Shown here piece after piece: positions 48,803 to 58,927 of a DNA stretch of 64,000 nucleotides. A model generated the notes under the pieces. It saw only the letters and a list, made by a program, of their open reading frames with translations, did no database searches and was not told where the DNA came from. Position 1 is the first letter of the stretch; the number at the start of each line of letters is the position of its first letter. This stretch comes from Apostichopus japonicus (taxonomy: Eukaryota; Echinodermata; Holothuroidea; Aspidochirotida; Stichopodidae). The translations under genes and the position numbers were made by a program. The stretch is taken from the NCBI RefSeq assembly GCF_037975245.1, contig NC_092561.1, positions 2,330,501 through 2,394,500 of the forward strand. Reading direction: 5' to 3'.

Positions 48803-49857
48803 GACATATATACAAACATACATACAGACGCAACTTTGAATAAGAGGATTCCCCTCCCACATCATTGATTAGATGTCCACACTGCATATTTGGAAAGTTA
48901 AAAACTCAAAGTTGTCTTCATAAATACCTTTATATTAAAATTGTCCCTTGTCTATTTGCACGCTACTGGATTCTTCAAAAGTTAAACCTTATGAGTACGA
49001 ACGTATTGTATATTAGTTGCCATCATCGTAGATAATATGTAAGTCTACACTGAGGTTCATTTTTGCTTTAAGTATGTTATCAAAAAGAGAATACGTTTTT
49101 ATGTATCCCATATTTTCAGCCCCTCCCTAATTGACCCCTGGCCGCCCTTGCTGTGCCACTCCCCATCCTACCATCACTACCCCGCCCGATCTTTTCAGGA
49201 CTTTCATTGCCATCATTCATCAGATTTTACAACCAGCCTTTTGCAACAAACAAAAAAATAAAACGAAAATAGAACTTTAATAAACAATTCTGTCACTGAA
49301 ATATCTTGCAATGATTCTTTAAATCAAGAGGGAGTTCCCAGATATGCGATTAGATCTTCAGCATTGTCAGCTCTGAATAACGATACTATTACAACAACAA
49401 AAACATAAAAAAAAGAGGCAAAAGATTGAAAGTATACTCCCTTTCAATGTAATTATAAAGAGTATCTTGCATATAATTCGAGAATCGCTTTCCCCTTTTC
49501 GCCTAAAGGTCTCTTCGAATCTCTCTTCATTAACAAGTGGATGTTATTGGGTTATTGCAATATCATACAAAGAGAGAATGATAATGTTCTCTTGCGTTCA
49601 TCATATCTTCTTTTCGAATATACACATTTATACACATATAAGGCGATTCTTAATACTGTTATATAAAGCAGGCGGACTTGAAAGGATTCTGCCGTTAGGT
49701 AAGCCCTTTTTCGAACAACAATGCGTTTTCTTGAGTGTATTCATAGTAAACAGTACAAAGCAGAAACTGCTTCGTAGCTTAGCAACATTTGCTTTTCGTT
49801 TTATATAATTGTACCTTTTCTGTTATTTTTTCTTTCTATTCTTGATTTCTTCAACAG
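48803..49857. other. Intergenic / upstream of WSD1-like gene
   Basis: No coding exon seen. The last 30 nt are a strong polypyrimidine tract ending in tcaacag at 49857, probably the acceptor of the exon that carries the WSD1-like start codon; an upstream 5' UTR exon would then lie here or further left. Confidence 0.45.
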
Positions 49858-50050
49858 ACGGAGGCAGTAACATTAACCTACATTAAGAGTACGAGATACG
49901 AACAGACCGGTGTTTGATGATTCGATGATTCTTTCGCAAGGATTTGTGGAAAATGTTCACATTACTCGAGAGAGTTAATACACAACGCAGGTATTATACG
50001 GGTGCGCAGAATGAGGAAGATGTGCATTATACTTAAAACATTGTAACGAG

Positions 50051-51502
50051 ATGCCTCTCCGAGCCTATGCGCTAGTACATCACATATGTGGAATATTTCG
50101 CCAATTAATAATATTAGTTATTATTCTCATCTGGTGTTTCTGCGGTCTCCCCTTACTTTTACCCTTGTTGTTAATCCTTCTTTTGTTTTCTGTGATAGTC
50201 TATCTGACACGTGCCATATTTAATCGCGTTACTGACCATCACAAGGCGATCAGGCTCAACCCCGACGAACGTGCTTTGTTAAATAAAGTTGGTAGTAGCG
50301 GTATCGTCCAGTGTTTGATTTTTCTCAACGCGCCGGTTGTGCTTCACAGACTACAAGATAAGTTAGAGGGCGTCGTGACTGGAAGGCCATTTGGAAGTAT
50401 GTTGGACAATTTGACGAGACGTTTGATTCTCGACGAACAACCACTCTGGCGCGAAGTAGATAATTTTGACATATCTAAACATGTACGCGAGATTAAAGAA
50501 TGTTTCGATTCAATCGAACAAGTGGAGGGATTTGTCGATCAATGCTCCAGTGAAGCGTTAAACCTAGCTAATCCTTTATGGGAAATTAAATCGTGTTCTT
50601 TCAAACAGGAAGGCTTTCTGTTACTGAGATTTCACCCATGTGTTATCAGTGGGAAAAGAGCTATGTATCTATGGTGCAGTAGCCTAGCTGATACATCTTG
50701 CGAATACTCTTCACCACATCGTTTCCCCGGAAACCAGACGTGGAAAAGCGCCCTCAGTTATATCGTTAAATTTCCATTCTATTTGCTGAAATCATGGAAA
50801 TATCAAACCAAGACAAAACAGTGTCGAGATGCTTTTTTCTCGAAGGATCGGAATTTCAATAATATTTGTAAGGGTAGGAAGAGACACGCATGGTCAGGTA
50901 AGATACACTTGCCTTCGCTTCTTCACACAGCAGCTGTTCTAAGGACGACTTTAAGTGCCGTTTCGCTAAGTGCTTTAGCTAGCAGTATACGGTTACTACC
51001 GAATAATTTCAATGACGTTGATATGTTTCCAGTCAAATTGCTTTATGATTTCAACAATGCTTCCACTTCGTCAAGAGGTTTTCCACCATCGTACCGCGAG
51101 GCAAATATAACCGCACCATGCAAAATTGAGGGCGCTGTTCCATGTTTATGGACTATTCGTCAAACTGTTACGTCACTTAAAGGCAACATATTCCCTTATT
51201 TGACATCGCTTACATTGAGAGTTTTGAAGGTTTTTTCAGCTCATAAACTTCCTTTCAAGTTTTTGTCGTGGCTCATGATGAAGAGGGCGCTATGTCTTTT
51301 TACCAGTCTTTCCGGTTCTACTGCTACATTATACATCTGTGGAAGGAGAGTTCAGAATTTATGTATGTGGTACCCAGTTACACCTGATGTCATATTATCT
51401 TCGTCATTGATGACGTATGCTGACGAATGTCGTATTTGCGTGGAATTGTGGGAAGATTGTGGTATCGATCCGCATGAACTAGTCAAAGAGTGTCAGCGAC
51501 AG
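50051..51502 (+). CDS. WSD1-like coding exon 1
   Basis: Codes residues 1-484: membrane segment, degenerate HPxxxSG site and both acyltransferase halves. The donor is cag|gtaaat at 51503, phase 0. The preceding acceptor at 49857 puts about 190 nt of 5' UTR in this exon. Confidence 0.8.
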
Positions 51503-53366
51503 GTAAATTGATAAGTTTGGTATCATTTTGTAGACCACACTTCATCAGAACTAAGTAACGTATTGCTTATAAGGATATTAAGGAGCCAACGTCAGAGATA
51601 ATTTGTAGGCAATTTGAGATGCGTAAGTCCATGTTCAGCCCAGTGGCTTAAATGTTTGGTAGAAGTAGTGTGGTGTCAACACATCAGGCATGTAAGTCAG
51701 GAGTTATATGTTGTTGTCGTGGGGAGGGGGGGGGGGGGTAGGGTCGTCCTTTAATTCGTGATGGTTTTGTTCAAATGGTTGTGGCACAAATTGGGCGGGG
51801 AGGGTGGTGGGCGCATTGTCTGCACGGGCCTGCGTCACATTAATTATCGATGGTATGAAAGCATATCATTAAGTCTGGTGTAACTGGTATTAATCTTATT
51901 AGTGCATGGATAGAGGACGTGAAGAAATGATATGTGAAAGCGAGGAAGGGGGGGGGGGTTAGCTAGGGGTAACCCTTCCATAGACTTCGATGATGACGAT
52001 GACGATAAATATTACGTAGAGGGTGGTGATGCCGATGGCGTTAATGATGAATTGAACATTAGCGAAGACGATAACAATGAATAGGTTAATTGCGTCGTAA
52101 AAGAGCAGGGCAGATCCATTGAGGAGATCCGCCTCCCTCCCCACACCCTTCAATGGGAAAGATTGTACCAAGACGGAATTAGCTATATATAATTTTATCG
52201 CAAAAAGTCTAGAGTGGAGTAGACAATTAGCCTGCTTCGCGCGGATGAATTTCGTACATTTTACCGATGTTTTCTTATGTACCGCTATTTCGGTATAGTA
52301 AATGCAGTATTTACCGTTCACCCCCCCACCCCCACCGACCCCTCCCTGCCACTTCTAAGGAATCTTGGATCCATCATTGAAGAGGTACGAGTATAATATT
52401 AACTCAGATTTACTATTGGTGTTCTTTTTTTCTTATTTTTAATCAGATTGAGATTCTGATGGAACTGATGAAGAACAGGCAGATACCCAAGAGAAGGAAA
52501 TCTGTGTTTTACGATGATGTGGACTTAGATGACCTTGATCTGGTAAATAAGTTGACCAATTTAGATGGAATTACAGAAATTGATCTTAAGATGATAGGCG
52601 TTGTGTATGTTAGACTCTTAGTGATTTTAGAAAGCTCGAGGGTGGGGGATTGTGTGGGGGATTGTGTTGGGGATTGTGTGGGGGATTGGGTGGGGGATTG
52701 GGTGGGGGATTGGGTGGGGGGTGTGGATGAGAAAGTGGTGGGGTAGGGTAGGGGATTGTGTGGGGGAGGAGATGAGATGGGGTGGGGGTAGGGTTTGGGT
52801 TTCTTGATTATGCATCTGTATATAGAGAACGCTAAAAGCCGCATTAATTGCTACCCTGCTATATTTTCTACAAGTGAAAAAGAAGTAAAACTTACTATGA
52901 TACGCATATACAAACAGAAATGTTCAAAACAATACAATCGCAGATATTATGTTAGAAACATTGATTTTGCTTCTGAATAATCTCACATCATTTAAAAAAA
53001 AAAAAATTTCTTTGACAGAACTGTGGAGATGAAGTCCAGGACGATACCGCATCTGCCCACGTTACTAAACACATGACCAAGTTATTCATTGAAAGGTCCA
53101 AAGTGGACTCGATGGCAAACGGCACTGGAGGAAATTTTATCCAGGCCACGGCGGCAAGTGAAAACGAAGTAGACGACGGTATTGATCATTACCAATTACA
53201 AGACATTCCGTCTGTATCTAAAGAGGCATACCTCAGAGATATTGACGAATTACCTCACAGACTTTCAAAAGATGGGCAATCCACCCATCCTCCTACATCA
53301 GACTTTGAAGTTGGAATAGAAATATCTCCACCTGTAGAGAGGAGAAATTCAGCAGCTTTATTATAA
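50051..53366 (+). CDS. WS/DGAT (WSD1)-like membrane protein, degenerate active site
   Basis: Coding exons 50051-51502, 52447-52542 and 53019-53366 join in phase 0 to 631 residues. Residues 18-52 form a very hydrophobic stretch (one or two membrane spans). The following domain has PLWRE (131), PLWEIK (175) and then FHPCVISG (194-201) exactly where WS/DGAT acyltransferases carry HHxxxDG. Here the second His is Pro and the Asp is Ser. The C-terminal half has PVKLLYDF and a WYPVTPDVILSSSLMTYADE segment with HELVKECQRQ, which resembles the WSD1 C-terminal domain. Family members make wax esters or triacylglycerol from acyl-CoA; this one probably lacks that chemistry. The tail from residue 485 is acidic and lacks a recognised domain. 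The family call rests on motif layout. Confidence 0.75.
51503..52446. other. WSD1-like intron 1
   Basis: Poly-G runs near 51725-51739 and 51948-51958; no other feature. Confidence 0.6.
52447..52542 (+). CDS. WSD1-like coding exon 2
   Basis: Acceptor ttaatcag at 52446, donor ctg|gtaaat at 52543; phase 0 on both sides, 32 codons. It has a basic patch (KRRKS) followed by an acidic run (DDVDLDDLDL). Confidence 0.72.
52640..52790. repeat. 12-bp G-rich tandem repeat (GTGGGGGATTGT type)
   Basis: About eight to ten imperfect copies of a gtgggggattg unit in WSD1-like intron 2. The regularly spaced G runs could form quadruplexes in DNA or in the nascent transcript. Confidence 0.85.
53019..53366 (+). 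CDS. WSD1-like last coding exon
   Basis: Acceptor tttgacag at 53018, phase 0, stop TAA at 53364-53366. It encodes 115 residues rich in Asp, Glu and Ser with no recognised domain, probably a disordered cytoplasmic tail. Confidence 0.72.
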   Translation, partial: NCGDEVQDDTASAHVTKHMTKLFIERSKVDSMANGTGGNFIQATAASENEVDDGIDHYQLQDIPSVSKEAYLRDIDELPHRLSKDGQSTHPPTSDFEVGIEISPPVERRNSAALL

Positions 53367-53797
53367 GTATAGTTTTAAATTCACAAATTTGAGTGTGTGA
53401 TTCAGGATGGTGTGGGTGTTTTTTGGGGGGGGGGTGGGTAGGGGAGTGGGGAGGGAGGGGGTAGCAGAGAGGGTGAAGAAATCATCTCTGGATGATATTC
53501 TGTAAACAGTAATATTTTATTGTGCCTAAGTGTTAAAAGGTAAGTTTGCGCGACTTGTAAACCATGACACCAAATTGGAATTCTTATTTTTTTTACCTTT
53601 TTTATTGGTTTGTAATTTGAAGAATAGCCATGCGGTACATTTAACACGTTGTTCATGATCCCCTAGATTTGACATCAGAGATCTATATATGTATCAAATT
53701 ATACATATATATATATATATTGCCTTTACAACCATGCCGACATCTTCTCTATAAAACAGTTTCAATTCCTGCTACTCCTTGTCACTTTCGGTGATCA

Positions 53798-53836
53798 TGC
53801 ACTGAAGAAGAGCTAGTTTTGCTCGAAAGCTCTGCA
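53798..53836 (+). ncRNA. Hammerhead-ribozyme-like motif
   Basis: Stem I is TGCA (53798-53801) with TGCA (53833-53836). Core CTGAAGA is at 53802-53808. Stem II is GAGC (53810-53813) with GCTC (53821-53824), loop TAGTTTT. GAAA is at 53825-53828. Stem III is the palindrome AGCT (53828-53831) and the cleavage-site base is C (53832). It lies beside the 3' end of a minus-strand LINE fragment but points the other way. Confidence 0.66.
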
Positions 53837-53893
53837 AAAACCAAACATTGGCTGTTTTACTTCCAATCACTTACCTAATTCAATTATTGTATC

Positions 53894-54867
53894 TCACTCG
53901 AGATCCAGCCTTTCTCTAAATGCAGCATAGTTGTTTAACAGTTTTTCCATTATTCCTATATATATATATATATACAAATAGCGTTTCTTACAGTACTGTT
54001 GAACTTTTACAGCAAACTTAAACTTATAAAAGAATGTTTCCCTGTCTAGTTGTACATTTCTTCTTGAGCAATCAGAAATATAAATCTTCATATGTAATAT
54101 CAGAAAATTATATGGACTATATTCCTGACATAGAAAACCAAAGAAAATATCTTCTTTCGAAAAGAAAAACTGCTTGTTCAATAGTCGTCTCTCAATATCT
54201 AAAATAAAATAGGAGACCAGGCTACATTCCCAAAAGAGGTGTTCAATAGTCTCCTCATGTAACTTACAAAAAGAACAATTTGGCGAGTCTACAATATTCA
54301 TATTAAAAAGCAATTTCTTAGTAGGGATAATTCCATGCAAAAATTTGAACTGAAAATACTGCAAACGTGCTTCAGTAATACTCTTGTATGGCATCCTAAA
54401 CAACATCGCCCACTGCTCAGATTCAAAAGAATAAACAGTGTTCCACTTATCAAGTGAGGTGGGCAAAGAGGTTACCCCTTTTAGAAAAACCGGATAAAGT
54501 ATGTGGGAAACGGAATAATTACCCATAATTTTCTCAAGTAAGAGTTCACTGACAGTAGGGTTATTATCGGTATCCTGTAAGCCGATTTTCCAATGACGAG
54601 GAATCGCTTTAATTAAACCCCAGTAGTGAATAAACGCAAAATTACCAATATTGTAGGTCCTAACAAAAGTAAGGAAATCAAGAGGTCTATTATTAACATC
54701 AAAAAAGTCGGCAATTTTCATAATCCCCTTTTTGAACAGAATATCGTAAAAAATGGTCTTACTGTTAATTTTTACACTGGAATTATTCCAGATATACTCA
54801 TTTCCAAAATTATTATTAGGTGGGGCATAAGATGACTTTTCATTTATATGATGACTTAAAAAACAGC
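53894..54867 (-). pseudogene. LINE ORF2 C-terminal fragment (zinc-finger RVT region)
   Basis: An open minus-strand frame of about 320 codons has the signature of the region after the reverse transcriptase in L1/Tx1-type non-LTR elements. It has KTIFYDILFKKGI, then LQYFQFKFLHGIIPTKK, then CSFCKLHEETIEHLFWEC, the last being the CxxC...H...C zf-RVT pattern. The frame opens after a stop near 54868 without a start codon, and the polymerase itself is absent, so this is a 5'-truncated dead copy. Confidence 0.8.
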
Positions 54868-55098
54868 TTCATTCTAGATTAATTATTGTGTAACAACAAA
54901 ATAAAATCTGACATTGTATGTTTCTGTATATATATATTGTCGAAGAAATAAACAGGAGGAAAAAAAAATATATGTAAATACATTATCCGATGCAAATATA
55001 GAGGTTTCTAGTGCAAGAATAATACATTTGTTTTGATAACGATTCGATCTCTGAAACGAGGTGTCCTTTTACCCTGACCATTGTTACTAACGATTTTC

Positions 55099-55102
<4 letters not shown>

Positions 55103-55172
<70 letters not shown>
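55103..55172. repeat. (TA)n microsatellite
   Basis: Pure TA run of about 68 bp. Confidence 0.98.
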
Positions 55173-55894
55173 CCACGGATGGCGGGGGAAATTACCAGAT
55201 TTAGGGTCCTTCGCCTCGAACTCACAAGTTGTAAATGCGGATGCAAGAGTGTTCTTGCGTTGAAACAACGGCTGACAATTTATTACAAACTCTACAAAAT
55301 GATAAATATACATATGAAGAAATCATGATACATGACAATATAAATGGCTTAATAACCTAAATAAATCTCGGGGAAAACCTATACTCAATACTACGAAATA
55401 TCAATAACATTTCAACACAAATACAATTAAAGAATGAATACCCGCAATACTGTACAAAATGTATAATGAACATAATGAAATAATCTGAACTTAGAATTAA
55501 TACAATACGTTTGCCAACAGGCGAGGGCTTCTAACACCTCAATAATAGTCAGGACAACCCATGCCAGCTGCAACCATTATAGGAATTTCCACCTAACTGT
55601 TCCTAGACAGTAGGAATTTTCACCTCCTGAACCCACAAACTCTCAAGAGTCTTGTCGCTCTATAGCTATCCAAAATGGCAAAGATTCAAGGACAATGTCT
55701 GAGACATAAACAACAGTAAACAAATAATAACCAAGGTCTAAAAATATAACCTAACATATGTACTTTGTACAGTAAAGCACAGCCTAGCCAAAGGGGCAAC
55801 ACTTAAAACTACAATTAATTAACAATAGGGTACGTACAGCATTTATAAACAATATTTATGACTTAATCTCTTACGAAACTGAGTACAGCTCGCT
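55173..55894. other. Intergenic stretch, no gene seen
   Basis: No coding exon or element boundary recognised. Confidence 0.45.
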
Positions 55895-56366
55895 CGTATG
55901 GAAAGCCATTTTAACATTTAATCGGGAATTTTAGATATCTGAAATTGTTTCTTATTTCAGATATCTGAAATTGAATTCGAGATATCTGAAATAGATTTCG
56001 AGATATCTGAAATTCTAATTCAGATATCTGAAATTGAATTCGAGATATCTGAAATTGAATTCGAGATATCTAAAATAGATTTCGAGATATCTGAAATTCT
56101 AATTCAGATATCTGAAATTCAATTCGAGATATCTGAAATTGAATTCGAGATATCCGAAATTGAATTCGAGATATCTGAAATTCTATTTCAGATATCTAAA
56201 ATTTAATTCGAGATATCTGAAATTGAATTCGAGATATCTGAAATTGAATTCAAGATATCTGCCATTCTAATTCGAGATATCTGAAATTGAATTCGAGATA
56301 TCTGCAATTGAATTCGAGATATCTGAAATGCATATGCATAAATTTCCGATTAAATGTTAAAATGGC
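55895..56366. mobile_element. TIR element filled with palindromic minisatellite, copy A
   Basis: It begins cgtatggaaagccatttt and ends with the inverted sequence aaaatggc, lacking the last ten bases of the inverted repeat. Between the ends is an array built from TTTCAGATATCTGAAA and GAATTCGAGATATCTGAA blocks with a 21-bp spacing. Confidence 0.75.
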
Positions 56367-56367
56367 A

Positions 56368-56916
56368 CGTATGGAAAGCCATTTTGACATTAAATCGGGA
56401 TATTTCAGGTATCTGTAATTGAATTCGAGATATCTGAAATTGAATTCGAGATATCTAAAATTCTATTTCAGATATCTGAAATTGAATTCGAGATATCTGA
56501 AATTGAATTCGAGATATCTGAAATTGAATTCGAGATATCTGAAAATGAATTCGAGATATCTGAAATTGAATTCGAGATATCTGAAATTATATTTGAGATA
56601 TCTGAAATTGAATTCGAGATATCTGAAATTGAATTCGAGATATCTGAAATTGAATTCGAGATATCTGAAATTGAATTCGAGATATCTGAAATTGAATTCG
56701 AGATATCTGAAATTGAATTCGAGATATCTCGAATTCAATTTCAGATATCTGAAATTCCCTGGTATTTCGAGATATCTGAAATTGATTTTAAGATATCTGC
56801 AATTATTTGTAGATATCTTAAATAAATTGTAGCCTCTGTAATTTAATTTGAGATAACTGAAATTATTTCGAGATATCTGAAATTCCTTATTAAATGTTAA
56901 AACGGCTTTCCATACG
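56368..56916. mobile_element. TIR element filled with palindromic minisatellite, copy B
   Basis: It begins cgtatggaaagccatttt and ends aaaacggctttccatacg, so the two ends are inverted repeats with few mismatches. The interior is a 21-bp array (GAATTCGAGATATCTGAAATT) repeated about fifteen times. Each unit contains the palindromes GAATTC and AGATATCT. The long ORFs across it on both strands are products of the array and not genes. Confidence 0.8.
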
Positions 56917-57528
56917 CGGAAAAGAAGAAGACTCTACGCTCGCGGCGCGTAAGATCGCGGACATCGAGAAACTCCATTAACGCCAGCTCGCTGTATGTTG
57001 GTAGGACCGCCATCTTGGATACCAATGGGCAATGGCTTCGAGTCTGAAGCCGAAAACCAGAAAAACTAGAGGCATCCTGCCTCTAAGAAGGGGGACATCT
57101 CCTCACTGACTCCAGATATGAGTAACTCTGGGCTATTTACGACCCGAGATTGTTAGTTGTGTGCTCCCAAGCCACGTGTTTATGTTATATACTAGTATCG
57201 TTAGAAATATACATGAGTTCGTTAGATCATTCCCTCGGAGACACGTCGTTACTGTGTCACTTCTTAATCCATGAAAATCACCGCGCTTTTGGTGCAACGA
57301 TGACAGATCCAACAGATATTAATAAAATTATGAAATACTAAGGGGTTTACCAGGCGAACCCCGGAGCTCTGCAGAGACGCTGTTGGCCATTATCACAGCG
57401 TGTACAGAACCAACAAAACACATATGCAAAAGCTATGTGCACAAACTAACGCTACACAAACTGACTATTACGTAACACATAAATATTCAAAGGGTGCAAA
57501 CAACAAAATTTCACTTCACTCAATATAT
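56917..57528. other. Intergenic stretch, no gene seen
   Basis: A small hairpin AGAGGCA-TCC-TGCCTCT lies near 57068-57084. No gene. Confidence 0.45.
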
Positions 57529-57593
57529 GTATGTATATATATATATATATAGATATATATATATAGATATATATATATATATATATATATATA
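57529..57593. repeat. (TA)n / (AGATATA) microsatellite
   Basis: Interrupted TA tract. Confidence 0.93.
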
Positions 57594-57810
57594 TTACCCC
57601 CACCGCCTCTGCCCCTTCTCCCCTCGACTTCTCCTCTTATACCCCCCCCCCCCCCAGCTCTTTCAAATTAACAAGGGTTCATGCATATGATGTGAAGTAC
57701 AAGAACGATTGTTACTTTGATTGTGTAGACGATTGTGTAGCAGATCAACTTCATTTCTTTTCTTTCTTCCTGTTGTTTACTATGCTGGATCTGTTGCTCT
57801 TAATGTTGTA

Positions 57811-57842
57811 GAAGTGAGATGCCTGTACAAACATCTCACTTC
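57811..57842. repeat. Perfect 11-bp hairpin
   Basis: GAAGTGAGATG (57811-57821) and CATCTCACTTC (57832-57842) around a 10-nt loop, about 40 bp before the 344-bp duplicated segment. Possibly the end of an unidentified element. Confidence 0.65.
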
Positions 57843-57882
57843 GACCGCTATCATTTTGGGTTTGGTTCGATACTTGTTCCAG

Positions 57883-58226
57883 TTTTAATCACACAAGTGA
57901 AAATAAACTTATAATATGCTCATGGATCAGGCGTGTGCTCTTGGGTGAAGTTGGAAGATGTCCCCTTACCCCCCCCCCCCCCCACTCATCATGCCCTGCA
58001 ATCCACATTAATGCCATGACAAGGTTGCACAATCTACATAGACATGACAAAATAATAATCAATAGTCAACTATGCACATTATAGAACTGTACAGTGAGAT
58101 TTGGATTCACGTGACTCTTTGCTACAACCAAATTTCATTGCTGGCTCCCGGAGAAAACTTGTGAGAGACTAGACGAATGGAAGCGTCGGGGAGGAGATGA
58201 ATGGAGTTGAGGTGGAAGATGGGAAG
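57883..58226. repeat. 344-bp duplicated segment, copy 1
   Basis: Nearly identical, in direct orientation, to 62969-63312. The constant offset of 5086 bp from end to end shows no net insertion or deletion; I count roughly eight to ten base differences. Confidence 0.9.
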
Positions 58227-58836
58227 GACTGTAGAGAGGCTTGAGGGAGGGTAAACGGAGGAGGAGACAGGTTAAGAGACTGAAGGGGGAAGGGGGGGGG
58301 GGCGGGGATTGGATAAGACTACAGCTGAGGTAGTCTATTATCAACGCCTCCCTTATGCCACCTCTCCCCCCAACTCGAGACTCCATCTCTCTTGGCATGA
58401 AATAGATTGAAGACTGAGGTTTTTTAATAAGAAAGTTGGGAAATATTTCATTTAAACTATGAATAGCAACACAGAGCGAAACAAAAGACAGAATCATTCA
58501 GAGGGTAGATTGTTTTAATCAAGCTTTAAACAGGAAGTATTCCCAACACCTTTAGTGGTAGCGGCAACAATTAATTAGAAAGGGACATTCAATGATGTCA
58601 CACTGGTGTGTGATACCTGTCAAATTAGCAATGCAAGAATTGCACGTCAAGCGTTGCACCCTAGCAAAATGAAACATGAAATATTGAAGATGCACATTGA
58701 GTAAGCCTACAACGTCTGTATGACGTCACAATAGACACTGTATGACGTCACTATTTATGCCACACAGCTTACAAACGAATTTTACATATGAAAGGTTTTT
58801 CAAGCAAACAGGGCTGGTAATTCCAGTTTGGCTTAC
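58227..58836. other. Downstream of lectin exon 3, no fourth exon found
   Basis: I searched the minus strand for a C-type lectin exon with WND and a final cysteine block and did not find one. Contains poly-G near 58290-58305. Confidence 0.4.
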
Positions 58837-58927
58837 CATTATCCAAGTTATTATACGTGATTGGTGCTCCATCAGTCCACTCATGGCCTAGTCTAAGGCT
58901 GATTTTTGAAAAGCCAATCCAGTAATG
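58837..58927 (-). CDS. C-type lectin exon 3
   Basis: Acceptor ttttcag before 58927 on the minus strand, donor aatg|gtaagc at 58836; enters in phase 0 and leaves in phase 1. It encodes residues 98-127, including YWIG and WTDGAP, both diagnostic of C-type lectin domains. Confidence 0.85.

Noticed and set aside
49170..49225. A fifth hammerhead motif on the minus strand (CTGATGA...GAAA)
   Set aside because: The core words are present, but stem II has only two possible base pairs and stem I does not close.
56419..56832. ORFs on both strands made of repeated NSRYLKL- or EFNFRYL-type units
   Set aside because: They arise from the 21-bp minisatellite, whose length is a multiple of three and which has no stop codon in these frames.
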